Notes: a model not told the origin generated them from the sequence alone. DNA of 47,666 nt from Gammaproteobacteria bacterium (GCA_027297435.1 JAPUIA010000053.1:1-47666), one strand, 5' to 3'. Shown: positions 1 to 8,843, numbered from the stretch's first letter. Numbers and translations: made by a program.

Positions 1-875
1 GTGATGGTCTTCTTCCGAAGATCGACTTGCGACCATTCGAGAGACGCGCACTCGCTTTTACTTCTAAGACCAGTGAAGAGTTGGAAGAGGAACAAGTCTC
101 TAGCGGTCTCGCCTTGCCAGGTTGTCCGTTGCCCAAGGTCAGGAAGTGCTTCAACAGCGTCGAACCAATCGGAGAGGGTGTGGTCCTCTATCAGGGTCTT
201 GCGGCGTTTCTTGTGGGTGAGCTTTACGGCCTTCTTGCCCTTACCGCCAAAGGCGACTGCAACGGGGTTGGCCCTATCTAATAGTTTCATCCGGATGTGG
301 TGGTTGTAGATCGCTCGCAGCACCCTAAACGCATGTTTCGCTTGGGACTTCGAGTGGCGGCTGTTGTGCCGAGCTAAAATTTCATCGGGTGTGAGGCTAA
401 AGAGTTTTCGGTCCATCCAGTCACCCAGGACCGGGTTCATAGCATACTCATATGCTATGACGGTGCTCTCCCTGAGGGTGTCGTTGGCTTCCTTGTAGGC
501 TTCCCAGGCTTGCCTAACGCTCATCTCCTCGGGGTCGACCTCGGCCTTAGCGCGTTTCTTTGCGATGGGATCTCGCCCATCGGCTGCCATTTCCACCAGG
601 ACTGCGCTCGCCCTCTTCCGGGCGATCTCAACCGTGATTCCCGGTCTATCCTTGGCGCCGAGTCTGTTAGTTGAAATAGCGCTGTCAGGATCGGTCAGGG
701 CGTGACGCCTGAGGCTCTTGGCCCTGCCATATTGGACAAAGAACGTCTTGCTCTTGTCGGTGACCGTAAGGCCCATGCCTGGAACCTCGGTGTCATGATA
801 GTAGGACCGCTTCCCCGGAGCGGCGTATTCCAAAGCCGCCAGCTTGGTTTTGGTGAATTTGAAGCGGGTATCCAT
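1..875 (-). CDS. Tyrosine recombinase / phage-type integrase, C-terminus cut by window edge
   Basis: An open frame runs on the minus strand from an ATG at 875 to the window edge, giving 291 codons without a stop. The N-terminus resembles the arm-binding domain of P4-type integrases (HDTEVPGMGLTV, then FFVQYGRAKS). A core-binding region follows. The start of the catalytic domain has the motif LFTGLRSKSECASLEW, whose Arg271 fits the first catalytic arginine of the family. The later His-x-x-Arg and Tyr motifs lie outside the window, so activity cannot be judged. Such enzymes integrate and excise genomic islands or prophages, usually next to one attachment site. The neighbouring gene end at 995 is the likely junction. 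The frame has no start upstream of 875 that looks better. The identification as an integrase is firm; the element type is inferred. Confidence 0.88.
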   Translation of the reverse strand, partial: MDTRFKFTKTKLAALEYAAPGKRSYYHDTEVPGMGLTVTDKSKTFFVQYGRAKSLRRHALTDPDSAISTNRLGAKDRPGITVEIARKRASAVLVEMAADGRDPIAKKRAKAEVDPEEMSVRQAWEAYKEANDTLRESTVIAYEYAMNPVLGDWMDRKLFSLTPDEILARHNSRHSKSQAKHAFRVLRAIYNHHIRMKLLDRANPVAVAFGGKGKKAVKLTHKKRRKTLIEDHTLSDWFDAVEALPDLGQRTTWQGETARDLFLFQLFTGLRSKSECASLEWSQVDLRKKTI

Positions 876-896
876 TCGGTGCAACCTCGGTGCAAC
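876..896. repeat. 10-bp direct repeat abutting the integrase start
   Basis: The sequence TCGGTGCAAC occurs at 876-885 and again at 887-896. The repeat starts are 11 bases apart, about one helical turn. The first copy touches the integrase start codon. Integrases bind short direct repeats called arm sites near their genes, and regulators that repress integrase genes also use such sites. Either role is possible here. Confidence 0.5.
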
Positions 897-994
897 GCCT
901 TTAGGGAATGCCAGTATACAACCAGCAACTTCCAGATACCAAGCACAATACGTCTAACGGCCTGTAAATATGGTGTTTTTCAGAGGACGCGGCG

Positions 995-2500
995 TTAAGG
1001 ATTTGAAATCCCTGGGGTTAATAAATCGGTCTGATCGAGACTGTGAATCTCAATCAAGCGACCTTGCGTCACCCACAGAAATCTTTCAGCCAATCGCTCG
1101 ATGAACGTGCGATCGTGCGAGGTAATCAACACCGCCGCATCACTTTTGAGTAGCTGATCTTCCAACTGTTCCTTGCCATCGATGTCGATGTGATTGGTCG
1201 GCTCATCCAAAACGAGAAAATTCGGGGCATTCAAGGACAACACGACAAACAGCAGTCTGGCTCGTTCGCCGCCACTCATCTCAAAAACCTTCTTGGCGTG
1301 CTGAGCGTAAGGGAAGCCCGCGAGTATCAACCGCTGCACGATGGCCTGCTCGCCGGCATCAGCGCGGTCGCGAACGAACTTGAGCATGCTGTCACGACCC
1401 GTTACCTCGTCCAATTCCTGGTCGTAGTAGCCAAGCGTCGTCTGCGGGCCGAAGCGGATCGCATCATCGGCGCCTGCGACTGCCTCTACCAGGCGTCTGA
1501 TGAAAGTGGTCTTACCCACGCCGTTGTGACCCAAAAGCGCCACCCGCTCCCCCGGCCGCAATACGAGTTCGTCGATGTGGAACAGCCTGTGGCCAGCGAT
1601 ACCAACGTCGAGATCCCGTATCGCCACCACCTGTTTGGCGCGGGACTCACCAACTTCCAGCTTGAGATCCAGCGATGATCCTTCCGTGACGAACGTTTGC
1701 TGCGCTTCCAGGCGTTCCACGCGTCTCTCCATGTTGCGCGCGCGCCGCGCCAGTTTCTCGCTGTCGTGCACCTTGCCCCAAATCGCGAGACGTTTGGCGC
1801 TCGCTCGCAGTGCACCGATCTTGCGCCCCTCGGCGGCTCGGCGGCGGATGGCAGTCGCGTCTTCAAGTAGCAATGCGTCTTTGGCGGCGGAGTAGGACAT
1901 GGCAAATCGGTAGATGCGCTCATCGCGTAGGAACAGCGTCTCGCGCGTCACCGCATCCAGAAACGCGCGATCGTGAGATACGAGGAGGTAGGCGCCGCTG
2001 AACGACGCCAATAACGCCTCGAACGACACCAGCGTCGCGAGATCTAGATGATTGGTCGGCTCATCGAGCAACAACAACTCTGGATCGACCGCCAGGGCGC
2101 GTGCAAACATCAGGCGATTCTGTTGGCCGCCGGATAAACCCTCGGTTGGGATCTGGAATTCGCCGTCGGCAAACCCGAGCTTGTGCAACAAGCCTTCCGC
2201 CCGCCATCGGGCATGGTCACGGCATTTCGTGACGACGGCCTCGAGCAACGTGGTCGATGCAAGCTCTGCTGGCAGGAATTGCTCGACCATTGCCAGCCGC
2301 AAACCACGACGCGTCGACAAGCGACCCGCATCGACCGGCAGCGCACCACTCAGGACATTGAGCAACGTCGTTTTCCCCGAACCGTTGTGACCGACCAAGG
2401 CCAATCGATCCCCTTTCGAAATCACGAGCTCGAGATCTTCGAACAGGATTTTTTCGCCCGCGTGGTGGGTCAGCGCCTTGGCTTGCAGCAACAGGGTCAT
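995..2500 (-). CDS. ABC-F family ATP-binding protein
   Basis: This is a soluble protein with two ATP-binding cassettes and no membrane segment, the pattern of ABC-F proteins, which act on the ribosome. Counting from a GTG at 2509, the first Walker A is GHNGSGKTT (residues 40-48), with signature LSGGQQ (125-130) and Walker B LLLLDEPTNHLDL. The second cassette has GHNGVGKTT (327-335), signature MSGGERARLLF and FLVLDEPTNHIDID. A charged linker rich in Arg and Lys lies between them. An ATG at 2500, used here, is three codons inside the GTG. Neither start has a clear ribosome site. The last residues (GISNP) lie over a palindrome next to an integrase, so the C-terminus may have been rebuilt by integration. 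Its exact role (translation factor or antibiotic protection) cannot be read from the sequence. Confidence 0.9.
   Translation of the reverse strand: MTLLLQAKALTHHAGEKILFEDLELVISKGDRLALVGHNGSGKTTLLNVLSGALPVDAGRLSTRRGLRLAMVEQFLPAELASTTLLEAVVTKCRDHARWRAEGLLHKLGFADGEFQIPTEGLSGGQQNRLMFARALAVDPELLLLDEPTNHLDLATLVSFEALLASFSGAYLLVSHDRAFLDAVTRETLFLRDERIYRFAMSYSAAKDALLLEDATAIRRRAAEGRKIGALRASAKRLAIWGKVHDSEKLARRARNMERRVERLEAQQTFVTEGSSLDLKLEVGESRAKQVVAIRDLDVGIAGHRLFHIDELVLRPGERVALLGHNGVGKTTFIRRLVEAVAGADDAIRFGPQTTLGYYDQELDEVTGRDSMLKFVRDRADAGEQAIVQRLILAGFPYAQHAKKVFEMSGGERARLLFVVLSLNAPNFLVLDEPTNHIDIDGKEQLEDQLLKSDAAVLITSHDRTFIERLAERFLWVTQGRLIEIHSLDQTDLLTPGISNP
999..1011. other. Perfect 13-bp palindrome at gene end, candidate attachment core
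   Basis: GGATTTGAAATCC is a perfect palindrome. It overlaps the last codons of the ABC-F gene, 124 bases upstream of the integrase start. Integrases often recombine at the 3' end of a gene and rebuild that end. The palindrome is a plausible core, but the second copy that would prove it lies outside the window. A plain terminator or chance palindrome remains possible. Confidence 0.25.
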
Positions 2501-2573
2501 ACAGGGCACGCTATAGCGCGAAGCCGTGATACGTCAACGCACGCGGTTTGCTAGAGCAACGAGTGAAACGACT

Positions 2574-3197
2574 TTGAACAACGAGGATAGGAAAACGGTC
2601 GGCGCTTGCCTGTTCCCCGGATTCGAGCTGTTGGACATCTACGGCCCGCTGGAGATGCTCGGCAGCCTCTCCGATCGGGTGGAGGTGGTGATCGTCGGGG
2701 AGACGTCGGCTCCGATCGCAAGCGCCCAGGGTCCGCGCACGACAGTGGACGTCACGTTCGACGACGTCACGGACCTCGACATCCTGCTATTGCCGGGTGG
2801 CAGGGGTACGCGCCAAGAGGTCGACAACGAGCGAATGATCGACTTTCTCAAGTCGGTCTATCCGCAACTGGAATATCTCGCCTCGATCTGTACGGGTGCT
2901 GGCTTGCTGGCCCGCGCCGGATTGCTGGACGGTCGGCGCGCCACGACCAACAAGAAGAGCTTTCAATGGGTCGTAGAGCAAGGTCCGAACGTCACTTGGG
3001 TGCCCGAAGCCCGTTGGGTAGAGGACGGCAACGTACTGACCTCGGGTGGTGTCGCTGCCGGCATCGATATGGCGTTGGCGCTGGTTGGCAAACTTTATGG
3101 TGGGGATGTTGCGACAAAGGTAGCTGAGTACACGGAGTACGAATGGCATCGCGATGCGGATTGGGACCCTTTCGCCAAACTGGCTGGGTTGGTATAA
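2574..3197 (+). CDS. DJ-1/PfpI family protein (glutamine amidotransferase-like)
   Basis: The protein has the DJ-1/PfpI fold signature. An N-terminal strand VGACLFPGFELLDIYGP is followed by ILLLPGGRGTRQEVDN and the nucleophile elbow ASICTGAGLLARAGLLDG, in which the Cys is the expected active-site residue. TNKKSFQWV and the later TSGGVAAGIDMAL match the ThiJ/isonitrile-hydratase branch. A TTG start at 2574 gives 207 residues and places the first strand about eight residues from the N-terminus, as is usual. A GTG at 2526 would add 16 residues of low-complexity sequence. The gene reads into the rhomboid gene 40 bases downstream. The substrate is unknown; members of this branch include isonitrile hydratases and transcription regulators, but no AraC-type DNA-binding domain is present here. 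Confidence 0.85.
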   Translation: MNNEDRKTVGACLFPGFELLDIYGPLEMLGSLSDRVEVVIVGETSAPIASAQGPRTTVDVTFDDVTDLDILLLPGGRGTRQEVDNERMIDFLKSVYPQLEYLASICTGAGLLARAGLLDGRRATTNKKSFQWVVEQGPNVTWVPEARWVEDGNVLTSGGVAAGIDMALALVGKLYGGDVATKVAEYTEYEWHRDADWDPFAKLAGLV

Positions 3198-3237
3198 CGC
3201 GTCACGGCGGCGACAAGCGCGCCATGAGGAGTTCCAG

Positions 3238-3999
3238 TTGTTCCCACTAAGAGACGAAAACCCGACAGTACGCGTACCCTACGCGGTCATCGCGATCATC
3301 GTCTTGAACGCCCTGGTATGGTTCTTCGTGCAAGGATTTGGCAACGCCTATGCGCTGGCCGAGTCGCTATGCCTTTATGGATTGGTGCCCGGCGATCTGC
3401 TCGGCCTCATCAACGAAGGCACCCGCATTTCACTGGGCAACAATCTGGTATGCGCATTGGATGCGAGTCCCAATCCCGGCTCGTTGATTACCTCGATGTT
3501 CATGCACGGCGGTTGGTTCCACATCCTCGGCAACATGTGGTTCCTGTGGGTGTTCGGAGACAACATCGAAGACGTCATGGGACCGGTACGCTTCGTGATC
3601 TTCTACGTTCTGTGTGGCCTAGCCGCCGCCGCCGCGCAGATCGCCACCGATCCGTCGAGCACCATACCCATGGTCGGCGCATCCGGCGCCATCGGCGGCG
3701 TGATGGGCGCCTACGCTTTGCTGTATCCCCGTACCCATGTCCATACGTTGATCTTCCTGGGCTTCTACGTGACAACCGTCGCGATACCCGCCGTATTCAT
3801 GTTGGGCTATTGGTTTGTGTTACAACTGCTCGGCGGGCTACCGGCGTTGGGTTCGAGTACCGGCGGGGTCGCCTTCTGGGCGCATATCGGCGGCTTCGTG
3901 ACGGGGATTGCACTCATTCACCTCTTCAAGCGGCCCGAGTACCTCACCACTCACCGTGAACAAATACCGCGGAAAACGTCGCGGCATAGATTGTTCTAA
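3238..3999 (+). CDS. Rhomboid family intramembrane serine protease
   Basis: This is a polytopic membrane protein with the rhomboid pattern. A first membrane helix (VPYAVIAIIVLNALVWFFV) is followed by a long loop. Next come MFMHGGWFHILGNMWFLWVFGDN in helix 2, the nucleophile motif GASGAIGGVMGAY, and the catalytic His in WAHIGGFVTGIAL. Rhomboids cut transmembrane substrates within the membrane. A TTG start at 3238 gives 253 residues and has GAGGAG-like ribosome site bases (ATGAGGAG) about 6-8 bases upstream. A GTG-type start further upstream would overlap the previous gene and add a stretch without family similarity. The C-terminal tail is basic. Function is firm at family level; the substrate is unknown. 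Confidence 0.9.
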   Translation: MFPLRDENPTVRVPYAVIAIIVLNALVWFFVQGFGNAYALAESLCLYGLVPGDLLGLINEGTRISLGNNLVCALDASPNPGSLITSMFMHGGWFHILGNMWFLWVFGDNIEDVMGPVRFVIFYVLCGLAAAAAQIATDPSSTIPMVGASGAIGGVMGAYALLYPRTHVHTLIFLGFYVTTVAIPAVFMLGYWFVLQLLGGLPALGSSTGGVAFWAHIGGFVTGIALIHLFKRPEYLTTHREQIPRKTSRHRLF

Positions 4000-4056
4000 A
4001 GAAGCCGGCTCTAGGCGCTCGGTCACCTTGAGGGGACGCGTAGAACGAAGGCACCG

Positions 4057-4062
4057 TATAAT
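4057..4062 (+). promoter_or_regulatory. Possible -10 box (TATAAT) before the DsbA-like gene
   Basis: A perfect TATAAT lies 30 bases upstream of the next start codon. The only -35-like hexamer nearby (TTGAGG at about 4029) is spaced too far away for a standard promoter, so support is weak. Confidence 0.3.
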
Positions 4063-4091
4063 CAGCGCTTCAAGGCTTGAGCGGGTTCGCC

Positions 4092-4694
4092 ATGTCAGCG
4101 CCCAGTGTGCGGTTCTATTTCAGTTTTCGCAGTCCTTACGCGTGGCTGGCGCTCGAACGCTGGGACAGCGTTTTAGGTAGCCTGCCGATCCGTCGCGAAC
4201 TCGTTCCTGTTTATCCGCCGCCCGACTTCCCCAATGACCCGGCAGCCAATCCACAGAAGATGAAGTACATAGTGGAAGATCTACTTCGCCTCACCCGAGC
4301 ATACGGACTGTCAACGGCGCCCCCGGTCAGCCTCGATACCGACTGGCCGAATGCCCACGCGGCATTCCTGGCGGCGGACAAGGCAAGTCGCGGCGATGCG
4401 TTTGCACTGGCGCTTTGCCGTGCGCGTTGGTGTGAACATAAAGACGTTGGTCTCGACGACGTCATTTTCGAGGCAGCAGAACACGTCGGGCTTCGTGGCG
4501 ATGAGATCCTCGCAGGCGCGCACGATGCATCGATGCGTTCTCGGGTCACCGAGAACATAGAGCAAGCATTCGAACAAGACGGGATTTTTGGCGTTCCAAC
4601 GTTCATCTTCGATGGGCAGATGTTTTGGGGTCAGGACCGTATGGACTTCCTCGCTGAAGCCGTCCGCGGCCACGTCGAATCAGACAGCGCTTAA
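4092..4694 (+). CDS. DsbA-family 2-hydroxychromene-2-carboxylate isomerase-like protein
   Basis: This 200-residue soluble protein has a thioredoxin-like DsbA fold of the HCCA isomerase branch. The N-terminus VRFYFSFRSPYAWLALERW carries the Ser that replaces the CxxC cysteine in this branch and would bind glutathione. The C-terminal FGVPTFIFDGQMFWGQDRMDFL holds the cis-Pro loop (GVPTF) and the conserved WGQDR. Family members use glutathione to isomerise ring-fission products of naphthalene and related aromatics, but many homologues have unknown substrates. No aromatic degradation genes are nearby. The ATG at 4092 is preferred over an in-frame start five codons upstream because the family begins right before the first strand. 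Confidence 0.85.
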   Translation: MSAPSVRFYFSFRSPYAWLALERWDSVLGSLPIRRELVPVYPPPDFPNDPAANPQKMKYIVEDLLRLTRAYGLSTAPPVSLDTDWPNAHAAFLAADKASRGDAFALALCRARWCEHKDVGLDDVIFEAAEHVGLRGDEILAGAHDASMRSRVTENIEQAFEQDGIFGVPTFIFDGQMFWGQDRMDFLAEAVRGHVESDSA

Positions 4695-4746
4695 CATCCC
4701 AAAGTTTCCCACCAACGCGGGCTCGCGAGAGGTTAGTCGACGTGCC

Positions 4747-6945
4747 CTATAGCCCGTCGATCCACTGTCCGATGACGTCGACCGCTTCTGCGTCGACCAG
4801 ATGGCTTGCGAGCGGCGGCATGCGGTCGGCATCCAAAAGCATGAGGCGTTGCCATAACACGCTGCGTTCCTTTTCTCCTGCCGCGACGATTTCGGCGTTG
4901 GCAATGCCGAGATCACCCGCAGTTGGCGTCACGCCAACCGCATTCATGTTCCCCTGTGCCGTGTCGAACCGTAGGTCGACCTCGACGGGTGTCGGACCAC
5001 CGGGTTGATGGCACTGCGCACAATTGACGTCGAGATAGGTGCGTGCGCGTTCGCTGGCGTTGATTGCCGTGTCGTCCAACGCACTAAACGCTTCGTATTG
5101 ACTTGCATCACCTACGTCGTTCGTGAAGTAATCGATATTGTTCCAACTGCGCAACTGGTTGTCGGTCGTGTTCGGAAACGCAAAATCTCGGTTGAGCTGA
5201 CGCGTCTTGACCCCCAACGCAAAACCCGTGACCTGGGTATGGCACCGTAGGCAATCGGTGCGGCTCGGATATTCGTACAACTGATCGCGCGTGCCGCCGC
5301 CTGCCAGATTCACGGTCAGCGTTTCCGTCTCGCGCGTGGTGAGCAACGTGGCGTCGGTCTCGTTGCCGTTCCACCGATAGGTAAATCCCTGCCACCCAGT
5401 TTGCGTGTTGATCAACAACCTGGTCTCGAGCCGGCGCGCGCTGGTAGGATCGCCCTCGGTCAACTCCATTTCAAAGTGTTTGACGAGCAGTGTGCCCGCC
5501 GGAAAGATCCAGGATCCGGTCGCTGAAAACTGGATCTGCGACGGTTGCGGTACCGCGATCCAGCGTCGTTTCAACGCCCCATCCGACCAGAACGGGTGGT
5601 TGATGTCGTACACGATCAACCCCGATGCCACGGTCAGCGCGTTCAAATCGGTGAATATGCCTGTCTCGGATAGAAGGTCCGGCAGGTTGCCGCCGCCGCT
5701 GGCAACCTCTAAGCCAAAAATGCCGCTATTTTGCGAGACGATGTACACCTCGCCCTGGTTGTCCTCGCCGAACGACGTCGGCGAGGCGGCCGTCGCAACG
5801 ATGTCATTGCCTAGCACGTTTGCGCCGTCCCACTCCAATGCCCAGATCGTGCCGCTGCCGAAGTCGGAGTAGAGGTAGCGTCCCTGCAGGCTCGGTAGCG
5901 CGTTACCCCGGTACACGTAGCCGCCGATGATGGCCACACCCAAGGTGTGGTCGTACTCGAACACCGGGAAAGTGAACGCCGAGTTGGGAAGCGTATTGAG
6001 CGAGCCGTCGAAGGCTTGGGTGCCTTCGAATACCCGCCAACCGTAATTGCCGCCCGCGGTGACGATATCGATCTCTTCAATGGCACCCTGCCCTACATCG
6101 CCCAACCAAAGATCACCGGTCTGTCGGTCGAACGAGAATCGAAACGGGTTGCGGAGCCCGTAGGCAAATGTTTCCGGCAACACGTTGGGATCGCCTAAGA
6201 ACGGATTGTCGAGCGGCACATCGAACGGATCGTTGGGGTCGGCCGGGTGTACGTCGATGCGCAACATGCTGCCGAGCGGGTTGGACGGGGTTTGTGCGTT
6301 GTTCTGCGGGTCACCGCCGCTGCCTCCATCACCCAGTGCGATATACAGGAAATCGTCGGGGCCGAACGCCAACATACCGCCATTGTGGTTGGAGAAAGGC
6401 TGCGCCACCTCCATGAGGAGCTTCTCGCTTGCAAGATCGACTTGATCGAGCCCCGCATCCCACGTGAACCGAGCGATGACCGAACGCGGAGGGCTCGCCA
6501 TCGAATAGTGAACATACACGAAACGGTTCAGCACAAAGTTCGGATCGAAAGCCCAACCCAGCAAACCCTGCTCGCCGGCGAACAGAACCCGGCCCGATAG
6601 GTCGAGAACCGTCGTCGACGTGTTGACACTCTGGTCGTTGGTGAAGACCAACACTTGGCCCGACTGCTGAACCACGGCGATGCGATTCTCGCCCGGTACC
6701 CCCGCCAAGAACAGCGCGCTGGAGAACGCGAGATTGGGGAAACGCGCCACGAGATCGAACGCTCCTAAGCCAATGCTCTGGTCAGGCAGGTTGAGACTGG
6801 CGACCGCCGGTCGAACCGTCAGCCCAAACGGATCGGCGGGAGGCGGCACATTACCGCCCGGGTTGCCACCACCACCGCTACCACCGCCGCCTCCACAGCC
6901 GATCAATGCAGCGGACAATAGTCCGATCCAGAACGTTCGATGCAC
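4747..6945 (-). CDS. Secreted lipoprotein: PQQ-type sugar dehydrogenase fused to diheme cytochrome c
   Basis: A GTG start at 6945 is supported by AGGAGG at 6952-6957, giving 732 residues. The N-terminus is a lipoprotein signal (LLSAALIGCGG) followed by a Gly-rich linker. Residues about 60-400 match the soluble glucose/sorbosone dehydrogenase beta-propeller (GMLAFGPDDFLYIALGDGG, YGLRNPFRFSFDRQTGDLWLGDVG). The C-terminal part resembles the diheme cytochrome family often named after Shewanella SO2930. Its haem sites are CLRCH (coded at 5239-5253) and CAQCH (5008-5022). The propeller would oxidise a sugar or alcohol in the periplasm and pass electrons to the attached haems. No PQQ synthesis genes are in the window. 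The fusion is seen directly; the substrate is unknown. It is transcribed away from the oxidoreductase at 7088. Confidence 0.88.
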   Translation of the reverse strand: MHRTFWIGLLSAALIGCGGGGGSGGGGNPGGNVPPPADPFGLTVRPAVASLNLPDQSIGLGAFDLVARFPNLAFSSALFLAGVPGENRIAVVQQSGQVLVFTNDQSVNTSTTVLDLSGRVLFAGEQGLLGWAFDPNFVLNRFVYVHYSMASPPRSVIARFTWDAGLDQVDLASEKLLMEVAQPFSNHNGGMLAFGPDDFLYIALGDGGSGGDPQNNAQTPSNPLGSMLRIDVHPADPNDPFDVPLDNPFLGDPNVLPETFAYGLRNPFRFSFDRQTGDLWLGDVGQGAIEEIDIVTAGGNYGWRVFEGTQAFDGSLNTLPNSAFTFPVFEYDHTLGVAIIGGYVYRGNALPSLQGRYLYSDFGSGTIWALEWDGANVLGNDIVATAASPTSFGEDNQGEVYIVSQNSGIFGLEVASGGGNLPDLLSETGIFTDLNALTVASGLIVYDINHPFWSDGALKRRWIAVPQPSQIQFSATGSWIFPAGTLLVKHFEMELTEGDPTSARRLETRLLINTQTGWQGFTYRWNGNETDATLLTTRETETLTVNLAGGGTRDQLYEYPSRTDCLRCHTQVTGFALGVKTRQLNRDFAFPNTTDNQLRSWNNIDYFTNDVGDASQYEAFSALDDTAINASERARTYLDVNCAQCHQPGGPTPVEVDLRFDTAQGNMNAVGVTPTAGDLGIANAEIVAAGEKERSVLWQRLMLLDADRMPPLASHLVDAEAVDVIGQWIDGL

Positions 6946-7087
6946 GGTACGCCTCCTGGAACACGGTTTGGGCAGCCTGCAGATTGTGCCGCAAATGGCA
7001 GAAAAACGGTGACGCAGACCCCATCCGTTGCTTATCGAAGAACGATGCCGCAATCTAAACAGAAAGCAATACGAATTGGGGGACGAT

Positions 7088-7993
7088 ATGTCCGACCGAC
7101 TACCCGCGGTCAGCCTGGCGGCTGTGCCTGGCCGGCGCAATACCACGTTGGAAGTGGCACAAGAAATCGAACGCCGTGGTTTTCAAGGCATCTATTGTCC
7201 GAGTCTCGGCGACGGTTTGGCGCTGTGCGAGGCCATCGCGTTAGTGACCAACGAGATCCACTTTGGCACCAGCATCACACCGATTTACACACGCCACGTG
7301 AACGAATTCGCCGCCACCGCGTCGTTCATACCCGAGGTCTCGAACGGGCGCTTTCGTTTCGGCGTCGGCGTGAGCCACGCACCGGCAATGGACCGTTTGG
7401 GCGTCACACAAGGCATGCCTCTTTCGGACATGCGCAAGTTCATCAACGATCTCAAGGCCGTTCCCCGGGCGGGAGAGCTGCCCCCGATCGTGCTCGCGAC
7501 GCTACGGTCCAAGATGATCCACCTCGCGGAAGAGATCGGCCAAGGCATGGTGTTCGCGAACGGCGCTCGCTCGCACATGAACGATTCGCTCGCCGCGTTG
7601 AGCGATGCGTCTCGAACGGGAGACGAATTTTACATCGGCAACATGATTCCAACCTGCATCACGGACGACGAAGCCGCCGCAATGGCAGTCAACCGCCGTA
7701 CACTGACGGGCTATTCGATGTTGCCCAACTACCGCAACTACTGGAAGGAAGCCGGTTACGTCGAAGAGATGGAGGGTGTGGAGTCCGCCATGGCAGCCGG
7801 CGAAATGGACAAAGTGGGCGACCACCTGTCGGATCGTTGGTTAGCCGACACCACGTTGTTCGGTTCCGCGACCAAGGTTCGCGACGGCATCGAGGCGTGG
7901 TTTGATGCGGGTATCAAAACCCCCATTATCGTACCGTCGTCCGCTTCAGGCGGTCAGATGAAGGCCATCGAGGAGTTTTTCGCAATCTGGTAA
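7088..7993 (+). CDS. LLM-class (luciferase-like) oxidoreductase
   Basis: The 301-residue protein has the luciferase-like TIM-barrel pattern. It runs EIERRGFQGIYCPSLGDG, GTSITPIYTRHVNEFAATAS, then the phrase NGRFRFGVGVSH with its flavin-pocket Gly residues, and ends with a distal IIVPSSASGGQMKAIEEF. This family uses FMN or deazaflavin F420. Gammaproteobacteria mostly lack F420, so FMN is likelier, but that is inference. The ATG at 7088 follows a GGGGGA ribosome site at about 7078. It is divergent from the PQQ dehydrogenase gene with about 140 bases between, which would hold both promoters. The substrate is unknown. Confidence 0.82.
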   Translation: MSDRLPAVSLAAVPGRRNTTLEVAQEIERRGFQGIYCPSLGDGLALCEAIALVTNEIHFGTSITPIYTRHVNEFAATASFIPEVSNGRFRFGVGVSHAPAMDRLGVTQGMPLSDMRKFINDLKAVPRAGELPPIVLATLRSKMIHLAEEIGQGMVFANGARSHMNDSLAALSDASRTGDEFYIGNMIPTCITDDEAAAMAVNRRTLTGYSMLPNYRNYWKEAGYVEEMEGVESAMAAGEMDKVGDHLSDRWLADTTLFGSATKVRDGIEAWFDAGIKTPIIVPSSASGGQMKAIEEFFAIW

Positions 7994-8046
7994 CCGTTCC
8001 ACGGCCAGGCCGCTATCAGACTTCCACCGTTCCCAGCGAGGCATGC

Positions 8047-8337
8047 ATGTCCGTTTACCTCATCGCAAATCTGACCATTGACGACCGGGAGCGTTACGCC
8101 CAGTACGAGCAAGGTTTCATGGAGATTTTTTCGAAATACCCCGGCGAGTTGCTGGCCGTCGACGAAGGACAGCTGGTGTTGGAAGGCGAATACGCTTCTA
8201 CCCGGACGGTGCTGCTTCGCTTTCCGAGTCGCGCCGCCGCACTCGCTTGGTACGAGAGTTCCGAATACCAAGCGCTCGCGCAGCACCGGTTTGCGGCAAG
8301 TCATGGGAGCGTGATCGTCATCGATGGTTTGAGTTAA
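8047..8337 (+). CDS. DUF1330 family protein
   Basis: This 96-residue protein matches the DUF1330 dimeric alpha/beta-barrel family. It begins MSVYLIANLTIDDRERYAQY and has the conserved strand LVLEGEYASTRTVLLRFPSR and the AALAWYESSEYQAL helix typical of the family. The function of DUF1330 is unknown; the fold resembles ferredoxin-like monooxygenases. It starts 53 bases after the LLM oxidoreductase and ends 3 bases before the next gene, so co-transcription is likely. Confidence 0.85.
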   Translation: MSVYLIANLTIDDRERYAQYEQGFMEIFSKYPGELLAVDEGQLVLEGEYASTRTVLLRFPSRAAALAWYESSEYQALAQHRFAASHGSVIVIDGLS

Positions 8338-8340
8338 GGT

Positions 8341-8826
8341 ATGTGGCTGTGGTTGATTCGCCATGCCAAGTCGTCGTGGGCCATTAGCCATCAACGCGAC
8401 TTCGATCGACCGCTCAACGAACGCGGCCTGCGCGATGCGCCGAACATGCAAGCTTGGCTTGCGAACGAGCCACATGGACCCACGTGGGTCTGGTCGAGTG
8501 ACGCGGTTCGTGCCGAAGCGACGGCCACATTCGTGCAGAGTGCCGTTCAGGGGGCTACATTGACTACCGATCATCGTCTTTATGCCGCATCGCCCGAGGC
8601 AATTCTGGACGTGGTTAGGGGAACACCCCAAGGCTTCGAATCGGTAGCCGTCGTCGCGCACAATCCAGGCATAACGTACTGCGTAAACTTATTGTGTGGA
8701 CGTAACGTCATCGACTCGCTGCCGACATTCGGCATCGCGCGCGTGCATTGGCCGGGCGACGTGACAGATCTTGCGGTGGGCGAGGCTGCGCTAGAGGTGT
8801 TGATGTGGCCCAAGCGGCTGCCTTGA
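8341..8826 (+). CDS. SixA-like histidine phosphatase
   Basis: The protein (161 residues) begins MWLWLIRHAKSSW, the RHG/RHA signature of the histidine phosphatase superfamily, with His8 as the phospho-accepting residue. RPLNERGLRDAPNMQAWL and the second catalytic His in VAVVAHNPGITY match the SixA branch. SixA removes phosphate from histidine phosphotransfer proteins in E. coli. Whether this one acts on such a protein is not shown. It starts 3 bases after the DUF1330 gene, which points to one transcript. Confidence 0.87.
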   Translation: MWLWLIRHAKSSWAISHQRDFDRPLNERGLRDAPNMQAWLANEPHGPTWVWSSDAVRAEATATFVQSAVQGATLTTDHRLYAASPEAILDVVRGTPQGFESVAVVAHNPGITYCVNLLCGRNVIDSLPTFGIARVHWPGDVTDLAVGEAALEVLMWPKRLP

Positions 8827-8843
8827 TCGCGCGTTACGAATAT

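Noticed and set aside
995-1015. tRNA gene end next to the integrase
   Set aside because: The TTCAAATCC-like string has no matching acceptor or anticodon arms nearby.
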